Below, one piece after another: positions 46,522-56,100 of a stretch of 64,000 nt of DNA. Position 1 is the first letter of the stretch, and the number at the start of each line of letters is the position of its first letter. Position numbers and translations under genes: made by a program. The notes beneath the pieces are model-generated. The model did not search any database and was not told the DNA's origin. It saw nothing but the letters and a program-made list of their open reading frames with translations. Origin of the DNA: Ignavibacteria bacterium (lineage in GTDB: Bacteria > Bacteroidota > Ignavibacteria > Tepidaquicellales > OLB5); the NCBI GenBank assembly GCA_020852705.1, contig JADZAP010000040.1:1-64000 (forward strand), written 5' to 3'.

Positions 46522-48853
46522 ATAATTGTAAGATTATTTCATAAAGGTTTTTATAGTCAATAATTTGGCCTAATGATAGTTTTTTCCCAATTTCTTTTAA
46601 TTTTGTGAATTCCTGGGTATTAAATAAAATAAATAAATTAGGGATTGGGATTTCATGACAAAATTTACTAGAAAGATACCATGAATTAGATGATATTTGT
46701 TTTGAATAAATATATAAAAGTTCATTAAAAAAATTGCAGTTAAAAATTGCAATATATGCGTAATACATATCATCTGTAAAATCTTTTTTAGGTAACCATC
46801 CATGTCCACGCTCAATGATAAAATCTCCTTTTTTATCAAAGGCAAATGAACCTGCATTACCAAATTCTGTAGAAACTATTTTTGGTGATTTTTGTACTAG
46901 CCATTTTCTTTCTCTTGTCAAATCCCACCATTTATATTTATTCTCAGTTACTTCCTTTCTGTTCTTTAAGAAATTCCTATTAGGTTTTAATCGATATTGA
47001 TAAAAATAACTTGCTGTTTTTTGTAAATCAGTTTCTCTAGTAATTTCTTTTAACTCTTCACCATAAGGATACCATATATAATCTACAATTTTTAATCTTC
47101 CATAGTTAATTGCTTGATTAGTAATAGCAGGTCTAAAATATTTCTTTTCATCACTAGATAATTTTGAATGAAACAATTTATCAATTAGAAATACAGAGTT
47201 TTTCCCAGTACGAACTCCTTGTCTTATTTGGAAAATATCCTTAATTCTTACAAGAGAGTTGGATAAAATTCTTTTTTCTAATTCTTGTCTTAACTCGTAG
47301 GATTTATATGAAATTGGATTAATGTGGGATGAATTTAAATTTATATTGTAAACGCTGTAAGTTTTTTCGCTAATTGGCAGTAAATTGTTATTTCTGAAAA
47401 TTCTTAAGCCACGTATAGCATCAGAAGCTGAATGCAATTCATTTTTTGCCCATAAAATAGTTGTCTGATTTTTTGTATTTGAATTACTTTTTTTTGCTAC
47501 TATAATGCTAGCATCCGTCAAAGCTCCATAAAATAGATAACTACCTAATTTTCCTATTAGTTTTATTTTCAAATTTGATACTAATGTTTCTCTTAATTCA
47601 TTATAAGAATCCGCATTTAACAATGAAGAAGGAATTACACAACCGAATATGTTATCTTCATTTAATGATTGATATGCTTTCCATAGAAATGCACTTGCTA
47701 AATTTGGATTCTTTTTATAATTTAAATCTAATATTTCTCTTACTACATTTCTTTGATTTTCTTCAAGGTTTTCCCAGGAAATATATGGTGGATTCATTAA
47801 AAGTAAATTGACATTATCTGGCCACTTTTCAAGTAATGAATCAATAACAGTCGTTAAATTAATTTCAATATTGTTAGTGCCCCAATCATTTTTTTCGAAG
47901 TTTAAGATAAACTTTGCCATATCGATTGCTATCGTTGAAATATCCCAACCGATGCAAATTATTTTACCTTTAAAATTGTTTATCCTTAATTGTCTAATTG
48001 CTTCTTTAAGAAATTCTCCAGACCCACATGCAGGGTCAAAAATGGTAATAGTTTCAGGAAATTTATTTTCAAAATATTTTAAACATTCTTCAACAATACT
48101 TCTTGTTAAAAATGAAGGAGTAAAATAAACTCCTTTATTTGTAACAGTATCACTTTTTACTTTAGTAGCTGGTAAATCCCATAGTTGAGTTTGTGTATTT
48201 AATATAGCTTCAAAATGCGCTTCTTGGAATAATCTACCTGATGAATGCCTTAAAATTAAATTCAAATCTGGTTTCAAATTACGACTAGTAATGCCATTAT
48301 TTATTGTTTTAATTAAAATGTTTAATGCATCATTTTTATTAGTTGTTATTATATCTTTGTTGATTTGTTCTAATCCCCATTTATCTAGATCAAAGTTTTC
48401 GCTGTCTTCATTAGTTGCAGCAAGCAAATATAATAAAGCTTTTAGGCTTTCTTTTCCATCGGTTTTTTCTAAAAGATTTTGTAATTGTCTGAAAATTTTC
48501 ATAATAAAATTAATTATGGAATTTTCTTTAGTCGGGTTTATTAATCCAAGGTATTTGTAAAATAAATTTAAATTTTCTGAGATATTATTGTATTCGTATT
48601 CTTCAACGTTATTTTTATCCCATCTATAAACAAATACTTTCTTATTGTCAAAATTAATAAATGATTCAACATCTGACGACCATGAATAATTTAAATATTT
48701 TTCTTTATTAAGTTCATTTTTAAAGTCAATGCAAAAGCTATTATTCCCACCATTTAATAATATAAATTGTTCAGGGGTATAGTTAAAAAGCCTTAAAGGA
48801 TATAAACCTAGCGAATTTTGCCATTTTTCAATATTTTTTATTCCATTTTGCAT
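46496..48853 (-). CDS. Eco57I/TaqI-like N6-adenine DNA methyltransferase
   Basis: 785 residues. A ~240-residue N-terminal region of unclear fold comes first. The methyltransferase core follows: GVYFTPSFLTRSIVEECL, motif I FDPACGSGEFLKEAI (~residue 272) and motif IV MNPPYISW (~residue 353). A TaqI/Eco57I-like target-recognition part starts near residue 535 (IRQGVRTGKNSVFLID) and continues to the C-terminus. No PD-(D/E)xK nuclease motif was found in the N-terminal part, so it does not look like a complete type IIG enzyme. Predicted to methylate adenine in a specific site; cleavage, if any, may need the overlapping partner gene. Confidence 0.85.
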   Translation of the reverse strand: MQNGIKNIEKWQNSLGLYPLRLFNYTPEQFILLNGGNNSFCIDFKNELNKEKYLNYSWSSDVESFINFDNKKVFVYRWDKNNVEEYEYNNISENLNLFYKYLGLINPTKENSIINFIMKIFRQLQNLLEKTDGKESLKALLYLLAATNEDSENFDLDKWGLEQINKDIITTNKNDALNILIKTINNGITSRNLKPDLNLILRHSSGRLFQEAHFEAILNTQTQLWDLPATKVKSDTVTNKGVYFTPSFLTRSIVEECLKYFENKFPETITIFDPACGSGEFLKEAIRQLRINNFKGKIICIGWDISTIAIDMAKFILNFEKNDWGTNNIEINLTTVIDSLLEKWPDNVNLLLMNPPYISWENLEENQRNVVREILDLNYKKNPNLASAFLWKAYQSLNEDNIFGCVIPSSLLNADSYNELRETLVSNLKIKLIGKLGSYLFYGALTDASIIVAKKSNSNTKNQTTILWAKNELHSASDAIRGLRIFRNNNLLPISEKTYSVYNINLNSSHINPISYKSYELRQELEKRILSNSLVRIKDIFQIRQGVRTGKNSVFLIDKLFHSKLSSDEKKYFRPAITNQAINYGRLKIVDYIWYPYGEELKEITRETDLQKTASYFYQYRLKPNRNFLKNRKEVTENKYKWWDLTRERKWLVQKSPKIVSTEFGNAGSFAFDKKGDFIIERGHGWLPKKDFTDDMYYAYIAIFNCNFFNELLYIYSKQISSNSWYLSSKFCHEIPIPNLFILFNTQEFTKLKEIGKKLSLGQIIDYKNLYEIILQLFGIKNFEL

Positions 48854-48932
48854 AATTATGTAAAATAGTGATTAATTTAATTACTTTTAAGTTATTAAAT
48901 CAAATATTAGTATAATTTATTTTTTATGTGTA

Positions 48933-49235
48933 TCATTTCAAGATATTTTTAAATTTCTTCATCTTATCCTTTTCGCCCTCTTCAATAATTTCCAGCTTTC
49001 CTAAAAACTGTACATTTGCTTCGCCCTCGATCTTCACTCCACCCTTAATTGTTACATTTGAATTTTTACCAAACACAACATTTGCACCTTTGCCAATTAT
49101 AACTTTAGGTTTTGCCTGTTCTGGCTCTATTACCTTGTAAATAGTTGAGCAGTAGCTGCATTTTATTTTACTCTCACCAAGATCAGTGAAATCATGTGAG
49201 CCGCATTGTGTACATTCATATTTTTGTAATTGCAT
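48933..49235 (-). CDS. Zinc-ribbon protein with short beta-solenoid-like stretch
   Basis: 100 residues. Two CxxC pairs (CTQCGSHDF and CSYCSTIY) form an N-terminal zinc ribbon. Then come four short strands with a regular hydrophobic/Gly/Asn rhythm (VIIGKGANVVFGKNSNVTIK, GGVKIEGEANVQFLGKLEI), like a mini beta-solenoid, and a charged tail (EEGEKDKMKKFKNILK). Function unknown. A GGAG site with good spacing supports the start. Confidence 0.7.
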   Translation of the reverse strand: MQLQKYECTQCGSHDFTDLGESKIKCSYCSTIYKVIEPEQAKPKVIIGKGANVVFGKNSNVTIKGGVKIEGEANVQFLGKLEIIEEGEKDKMKKFKNILK

Positions 49236-49307
49236 AAAACTCTCCTTTTTATCTTATTGGCGAAATAATACATTCATCAAACAAATTGCAAGAAAATTGG
49301 TGCAAGA

Positions 49308-50150
49308 TTATTTTATCCCAGGTAACAAATGATACAGATAATTTAAAGCACCATCAGTTTCATCCCAAAATCTTTTATAAATTTCTTTAAATTCATAGGC
49401 TTCCACCTCACCTCCTGATATTACACCAATGTTATGGGATAAAAATTCTTTTAGCGGAAACTTTTTTGAGCCTGCTAACAGTTCAAGGGCAACATTTGGA
49501 AAATTTTCTATACCGGATTTCAGATATCGGGATGCATTATCAAAATCAAATTTTTTATAATAAATTAAACCCAAGCTGTAAAAAAATTCAGGAGATATAT
49601 CATCATTATAAATATTGTAAAGCTCAATAATTTTTTTAAGTTTATTCTGTAAAAAGCAGCATTCAGTTAGAAGGTATCTAGCGCCCATGTTATCTTCCGG
49701 ATTTACATTGATAATAAAGTTCAGCAAACCTGATGCCTTTTTTAAGTTACCTGCATACATGCTTTGCAAAGCCCAGTTAAAATATCCTCTTAACAGTTGC
49801 CTGTTTTCAACTATTCCCCAAGGCAATTTATCTGATTTAGAATTAAAATTTTTTGGAATAACTGACTCAACAATTTTGAATGCTTTAAAGTATGATTCCT
49901 TACTGCGTTTTAAATTCTGAATTTTTTCATAATAGTAACCAAGTGCTAAATATGCTTCAATATGATCATCCGGAAACTTATCCGCTAAGCGTTTCATTAT
50001 AACTACTCCTTCTAAAGGCGAAATTTGTAAAGTTTCTAATGCATATAAATATTCCTCATGAATTTCTGAAATTTCTTTTGGTAAGACCAATTCCCATTCA
50101 TTTTCTGAAATTTTTTCCAGCTTTAGATTAGTGTTGATTTTATTTTCCAA
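49308..50150 (-). CDS. TPR-repeat protein
   Basis: 280 residues, no signal peptide. Degenerate tetratricopeptide repeats are seen (EAYLALGYYYEKIQNLKRSKE, WALQSMYAGNLKKASGLLNF, YSLGLIYYKKFDFDNASRYL). Such folds act as protein-protein scaffolds. It ends in a stretch of unknown function and starts six bases after the EamA transporter stops, so both are probably in one transcript. Confidence 0.75.
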   Translation of the reverse strand: MENKINTNLKLEKISENEWELVLPKEISEIHEEYLYALETLQISPLEGVVIMKRLADKFPDDHIEAYLALGYYYEKIQNLKRSKESYFKAFKIVESVIPKNFNSKSDKLPWGIVENRQLLRGYFNWALQSMYAGNLKKASGLLNFIINVNPEDNMGARYLLTECCFLQNKLKKIIELYNIYNDDISPEFFYSLGLIYYKKFDFDNASRYLKSGIENFPNVALELLAGSKKFPLKEFLSHNIGVISGGEVEAYEFKEIYKRFWDETDGALNYLYHLLPGIK

Positions 50151-50156
50151 TTCAAA

Positions 50157-51044
50157 TTATTCTATAATTAGTGTCTTTTCTCTTTTACTGAAATTTCGCC
50201 AAATTATAGCTCCAAAGATTATAATACCCCCCGCAATTGAATAGATTGAAGGAGTTTCTCCAATACCAATAAATACCCAAATTGGATTGAATATAGCTTC
50301 CAGTGTAGCAATAATCATAGACTCAGTAGCTGATACGTATTTTATACCTTCATTAAAAATAATATAACTTACCCCGATTTGAATAGCTCCCATATAAAGC
50401 AATATAAAAAATTGTTTAAGATCAAGTGAAAGTTCGGGAAAAATAATAAAAAATGCTATAACTGCCACAAGTGCATTACCAATAACTATATTATGAAGCG
50501 TGTTATCATTTTTATGCACAATCTTTTTGTATTTTACCAGCAGACTGAACATAGCAAAACATATTCCTGAACAAATTGCAATCAGGTTTCCGTATATATT
50601 TCCAAGCTCTAATTTGCCAAAAAAAAACAGTATCATTCCGCAGATACAAATAACAATTGTAATAATGTTTTTTGTATCAAATTTTGTTTTCATAAATAGC
50701 GGTTCCAGAACTACAAGGTATATTGGGGCTGTGAACTGCAGAAATATTGCATTTGCTGCTGTTGTCATTTTGGTTGCAATTACAAAAAGAATCAAAATGC
50801 CTGCATAAAATATTGCTGCAAAAATTGATACTTTATCAAATTCAAATTTAAGTTTTTGCTTACGAAAAATTGAAATTCCCAGTATTGTAATAGCAGCAAT
50901 TAAAGAACGGTAAAATGAAATCTGAAATGCATTAATTGTCAGGTATTTAATAAAAAATCCACTTGTGCTCCAAAGGAATGCAGTAAAGGAGATATAGATG
51001 AGGCCTTTTCGGTGCTGAGGGATTTTTTTTAGCAAATCTTTCAT
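50157..51044 (-). CDS. EamA/DMT-family membrane transporter
   Basis: 295 residues with about ten membrane helices in two EamA halves: ISFTAFLWSTSGFFIKYL ... FLQFTAPIYLVVLEPLFM and GICFAMFSLLVKYKK ... ATLEAIFNPIWVFIGIGE. The family exports or imports small metabolites and amino acids; the substrate is unknown. The C-terminus ends in a basic tail (RNFSKREKTLIIE). Confidence 0.88.
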   Translation of the reverse strand: MKDLLKKIPQHRKGLIYISFTAFLWSTSGFFIKYLTINAFQISFYRSLIAAITILGISIFRKQKLKFEFDKVSIFAAIFYAGILILFVIATKMTTAANAIFLQFTAPIYLVVLEPLFMKTKFDTKNIITIVICICGMILFFFGKLELGNIYGNLIAICSGICFAMFSLLVKYKKIVHKNDNTLHNIVIGNALVAVIAFFIIFPELSLDLKQFFILLYMGAIQIGVSYIIFNEGIKYVSATESMIIATLEAIFNPIWVFIGIGETPSIYSIAGGIIIFGAIIWRNFSKREKTLIIE

Positions 51045-51435
51045 TTTGCAATATCCTTTAAATTTAATAGTAAAACAATGAAAGTTGCAGGTGATAAAAC
51101 CTTTAAAATAGTCAAATATTATGTTGCTATATAGCTTATGTTATTTTTTAATTAGTATTATTGCTGGTACAATAAGATTTGATTTTGATTGAACACGACT
51201 TTTATCAAGTGTATATTCCTATTTATTTTTTCATTTGGAAATTGAGTTGAAAAAAATAATTTTAGTGAAATTAAATGTACCGTTTAAACCCGGTTTCAGT
51301 TCAATTTTGGAGGTATATAACGATGGTTATCAAAATTTCAAGAAAGTTTACAAGTTATTAACACTTGAGCAATTACTGCTGTTTTTTAATTCATTATTTA
51401 ATTTCACTTTAATACGATATTGAAATAAGTGTACT
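51045..51435. other. Intergenic region with a 13-bp inverted repeat
   Basis: No gene is supported; a 62-codon reading frame at 51235-51423 lacks a ribosome site and any family resemblance. agtgaaattaaat (51264-51276) recurs inverted as atttaatttcact (51396-51408), 119 bases apart. The region separates the EamA transporter promoter from the 3' end of the SBBP protein gene. Confidence 0.5.
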
Positions 51436-53085
51436 TTATTTAATTAAAATCATTTTTCTTGCCTGAGAGAAATTATTAGCAGTTAATTTACAAAAATATA
51501 TACCAGCTGCTAACCCTGAAGCGTCAAAATCTATCTCATAAGTTCCTGAATTTAAATTTTCATTTATTAATGTTTTTATTTTTTTACCATTAACATCAAA
51601 TATATTCAATATAGTAAGTACGCCACTAGCAGATGACTCTGTATTAAAGGGTGGTATAATAAACTTGATTTTGGTTGATGGATTGAATGGATTTGGATAA
51701 TTTTGTTCAAGTGAAAATTTTTGGGGAATTTCAGATGAGATTGGCTGAATGCCAATAGTTGAACTGTATTTGATTGTTATAAAATCGGTATTGTTTGGAT
51801 TATCGCTGCCGCCAGTTACAAAAACATTTCCTTGGTTATCAACAGTAATTGCATTACCGCTGTCAAATTCATTACCAGTTCCGTTATAAGTTTGTACCCA
51901 TTGCTCTGCACCTGCAGAATTATAACCTATAGTAACAATATTTTGCGGATTACCTGCACCATCACCAACAATTCCGGTAACATATACATTTCCATTAGCA
52001 TCAGGTGCAACCCAATTACAATAATCATTACTTGCACCGGGTCCGGAGAATCTTGCAGCCCATTGCTGCACACCGGAATTATTATATTTAATAGTACAAT
52101 AATCATCGCCTGTTCCAATACCGGCACTATTTCCTGTAACATACACATTTCCTGCAGGATCGAGTATAATATTCCATGCTTCATCCCAGCCGTCAGGTCC
52201 GTCGTATCTAGTCTCCCATTGTTGTATTCCTGAATTGTTATATTTAATTGTGCAGTAATCTCTTTGTGTTCCAATTCCAGTACTGTAACCAGTAACATAA
52301 ATGTTGCCTTGTGCATCAATTGCATTTGATGAAGGGAAATCTTCCCCGTTCCCGGGACCGTTATAAATTACAATCCAAACTTGATTTCCATTTGAATCAT
52401 ATTTAATGGTAATATAATCCTGGTCACTTCCGGTTTGTGTAACTGCCCCTGTTACATAAATATTGCCGCTGTTATCAATCTGGATAGAGTTACCGTAATC
52501 ATCATTGTTATCAGAACCGTTGAATCTTTTTAACCATACCATACTCCCGGATTGATTTATTTTTATTGTGCAAATATCATCACCGGAAGTAATGCCTTTA
52601 CTGTAACCGGTAATGTATACGTTACCTGAATTTTCAACCTGTAATGAATAAACTTCATCAACACCGTTACCCGAACCGTTGTACCGGTAAACCCATTGCT
52701 GAACCCCGGAGGAGTTATATTTAACAACACAGTAATCAAGTCCAGAGCTGGTACCTGTACTTGCTCCACTAACATATACATTACCTGAATTATCAGATTT
52801 TACAAGGTAAGCATCATCTAAATTATTACCGGTACCGTTGTATCTGGCAACCCATTGAGTAATTCCATTACTGTTATATTTAACAACAGTGAAATCTTTA
52901 TTTGAGCCACTTCCTGTGCTTGCACCTGCTACATAGATATTACCGGAAGCATCAACGTTAAGTGATGTCGCTTCATCGTAGCCATTACCTGTTCCATTAT
53001 AACGCTCGTCCCAAACTGTATTAACCTGAGCAAATAAAGAAATGGTTAAAGATATACTTAATAAAAATGAAATTATTATTTTCAT
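51436..53085 (-). CDS. SBBP-repeat beta-propeller protein, T9SS cargo
   Basis: 549 residues from the ATG at 53085, which begins the signal peptide MKIIISFLLSISLTISLFA; an upstream in-frame ATG at 53142 would add an implausible 19-residue leader. The body has seven full repeats of ~52 residues of the SBBP type (CTIKYNNSGIQQWETRYDG ... DPAGNVYVTGNSAGIGTG). An eighth is split between the N-terminus (WDERYNGTGNGYDEA...) and the end (DFITIKYSS), as in closed propellers. A T9SS domain follows (EQNYPNPFNPSTKIKFIIP ... FSQARKMILIK). Predicted extracellular; ligand unknown. Confidence 0.88.
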   Translation of the reverse strand: MKIIISFLLSISLTISLFAQVNTVWDERYNGTGNGYDEATSLNVDASGNIYVAGASTGSGSNKDFTVVKYNSNGITQWVARYNGTGNNLDDAYLVKSDNSGNVYVSGASTGTSSGLDYCVVKYNSSGVQQWVYRYNGSGNGVDEVYSLQVENSGNVYITGYSKGITSGDDICTIKINQSGSMVWLKRFNGSDNNDDYGNSIQIDNSGNIYVTGAVTQTGSDQDYITIKYDSNGNQVWIVIYNGPGNGEDFPSSNAIDAQGNIYVTGYSTGIGTQRDYCTIKYNNSGIQQWETRYDGPDGWDEAWNIILDPAGNVYVTGNSAGIGTGDDYCTIKYNNSGVQQWAARFSGPGASNDYCNWVAPDANGNVYVTGIVGDGAGNPQNIVTIGYNSAGAEQWVQTYNGTGNEFDSGNAITVDNQGNVFVTGGSDNPNNTDFITIKYSSTIGIQPISSEIPQKFSLEQNYPNPFNPSTKIKFIIPPFNTESSASGVLTILNIFDVNGKKIKTLINENLNSGTYEIDFDASGLAAGIYFCKLTANNFSQARKMILIK

Positions 53086-53180
53086 GGAATATGATAAATA
53101 ATTGTTAATTATTTTAATATAAAATTCATATAAATATAACAAATAATGATGAATAATTTATTAATATATTATAGTGAATA

Positions 53181-56100
53181 TCATATTGTAGTTAATTTTG
53201 AGATAAAATTGCGAATTTCGGTTATTTTTCGGGAAGGATTTTCATAAGTAGTTATTTTGAACTGTACAGAAAGTGATTTTTTACCTTGTTTAACCCTGGA
53301 TGTATTTTTAAAATTTTTATTAATCATTCCAAGAACTTTTTCAAAAAAGCCGCTTGAAAAAATACCTTCGTTATTCAAATCAAAAAATAACTCAAGAGAA
53401 TTACCTGATATATTTATTTTCTCAAATCCAAGAGAGGATAGTATGAGCTTAACTTCAATAATGCTAAATAAAGCTTCAACAGCTTCAGGAAGATTTCCGA
53501 ACCGGTCTATAAACTCATCTTTGTAATCTTTCAAATCGTTAAATGAATTAGTATTTGAAAGTTTTTGGTAAAGCTCTAACCTTATGTTTTCATCTTCAAT
53601 ATAAGTTTCCGGAATATACATGCTTATATCAGATTCAACAACAACATTTTTTATCTTTGGTTTTTTATTTTCTGAAAGTTTTTTGATTGTTTCTTGGTGT
53701 AATGTTTCCGGAGGCAGAGTATCTTTGAGCTCCTCCAGAGCTTCGTCAAGTATCTGCATATACATATCAAAACCAATTTCACCAATAAATCCGCTTTGTT
53801 CTTTTCCGAGCAGGTTACCAGCTCCGCGGATTTCAAGATCTTTTAAAGCTAGATTCATTCCGGAGCCAAGTTCTGTAAATTCTTCAAGAGCATGCAGTCT
53901 TCTAATTGCCTGTCTTGTAAGAGAACTTTGTGCAGGTGTGATAAGGTAAGCATAAGATTTTAAATTTGATCTTCCGACTCTGCCTCTTAACTGATAAAGC
54001 TCTGCAAGTCCAAAATTATCAGCATGGTTAATTATAATAGTATTTACGCTTGGTATATCTAGTCCTGACTCAATTATCTTTGTGCAAAGCAATACATTGC
54101 TTTTCTTTACAAGAAAGCGCATCATTACATTTTCAATCTGAGAAGGGGACATTTGACCGTGAACTATTGAAACTTTTGCAAAAGGAACAAGCTCTTCTAT
54201 AATTTCTGCAAGTTCCTCTAATTTTCCAATTTTATCATTTACAAAATATACCTGTCCGTTTCGCTGAAGTTCGCGAGTTATTGCATTTGATATTACTTTT
54301 TTATCAAAATTAATTATCTCGGTATGAATTGGCTGCCGGTTTTTTGGAGGGGTATTTATTATAGAAAGATCACGTGCACCAAGCAGACTGAAATTTAATG
54401 TTCTTGGAATAGGTGTTGCTGTTAATGTAAGAACATCAACATTTTCTTTAAGAAATTTAAGTTTCTCTTTTGCTTTAACACCAAAACGCTGTTCTTCATC
54501 AATTATCAGAAGTCCCAGGTCTTTAAAATGCACATCAATTGAAAGCAGGCGGTGAGTACCAATTATAATGTTTATCTTACCTGTCTCCAGCTTTTCTAAA
54601 ATTGCTTTTTGTTCTTTTTTTGATTTAAACCTTGAAAGATGCTCAACCTCAGTTGCCCATGGTGAAAGTCTATCTTTAAAAGTATTAAAATGCTGTTCTG
54701 CAAGAATTGTTGTTGGAACCAAAACAGCGGCTTGTTTATTATCTACCACTGCTTTAAATGCTGCGCGTACTGCAACTTCGGTTTTTCCGAAACCTACATC
54801 TCCGCAAACTAACCTATCCATCGGGTGATTAGATTCCATATCAGTTTTTATATCTTCAGTTGCACTTGTTTGGTCAGGAGTATCTTCGTAAATAAAACTA
54901 GCTTCAAGTTCTTTTTGCCACACAGAATCAGCAGAAAATTTGAAGCCTTGCTGTGATTTACGTTTTGAATACAGTAAAATCAGATCTCTTGCAATTTCCT
55001 GAATTTTTTTCTTGGTTTTCTGTTTAATTCGGTCCCATTCATTACCGCCAAGCTTGTTTAGTTTAGGTGTAACTCCTTCCTGTGCAGAAAATTTTTTTAT
55101 CATGTGCAGTGAGTTAAGATTCACAAACACCATATCATTATCTTTATACAGCAGTTTAACGGCTTCCTGCTCAACGCTTCCTGTTGTTAGTTTTTTTAAA
55201 CCTGCATATTTGCCTATACCATAATTTTGATGAACCATAAAATCACCATAATTTATGGTACTTAATTCTTTAAATGTAATTCCAGTAAATTTCTTTTTCT
55301 TTTTTGCAGGTTTAAAATAACGGCTGAATACCTGATGCTCTGTATATAAAACTGTTTTAGCTGAGGGTAATATAAATCCTTCATGAAATGAGTTATCCAG
55401 AAATTTAATTTTATTAAGCTCTAATTCATTTAAAATTTCATTCAGCAGTTCTTTTATTCGTTTTAGCTGAAATTCATCAGAACAGCTTATAAATATATCG
55501 TTTTCAAGCTGAATGAGTTCTTTAAGATTTTCAGCAAAAAGTTTTACATTACTGTTAAATAAGGGTTGCGCTTTGGAATTAAAAAATATTTCTATTAACT
55601 TTTCCTTTTCAGTATCTTGGATTGAAACATTTTTTACTAGAGGAAAACCGGAAAAATATGAACATTCAAAATTTTTAATTTTGAAATATATCTCAGGAAA
55701 GTTTTCCTTAATAAGATCCGGTTCATCAAGCAGAAAAACCGTTTTTTCTTTAAAGTAGTCAATTAATTTTTCAGTTGAGCTATTATATGAATTAAGCACA
55801 TTATCAGAGGGAAATATTTCAACACTGTTCAATTGTGCAATTGAGCGCTGTGTTACAGGGTCAAACTCTCTGATAGATTCAATTGTATCGCCAAAAAATT
55901 CAATTCTTACCGGTTGATTAAGATTTTCAGGAAATATATCTATTATTCCACCGCGAATAGCGAAATCGTTTTCTTCTTCAACAATCTTTTTTCTAGTAAA
56001 ATTAAATTCACGAAGTTTTGTTAAAAGATCATCAAAACAATACTGGGTATTTTTTAAAAGAGAAACTGTGTTTTTTTTAAAAACTTCTTCTGTAATAATA

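Noticed and set aside
46496-48853. Possible complete BREX or DISARM locus
   Set aside because: The methyltransferase is shorter than typical PglX and no BrxC, PglZ, BrxL, helicase or DrmB-like genes are adjacent.
51235-51423. 62-codon reading frame on the + strand
   Set aside because: Sits in an AT-rich gap, has no ribosome site or family resemblance, and its ends coincide with the 13-bp inverted repeat; more likely chance.
51832-52325. Two ~130-codon frames (both strands) within the SBBP gene
   Set aside because: Produced by the repetitive codon pattern of the SBBP repeats; low-complexity Ile/Thr/Ser and Met/Leu content is not protein-like.
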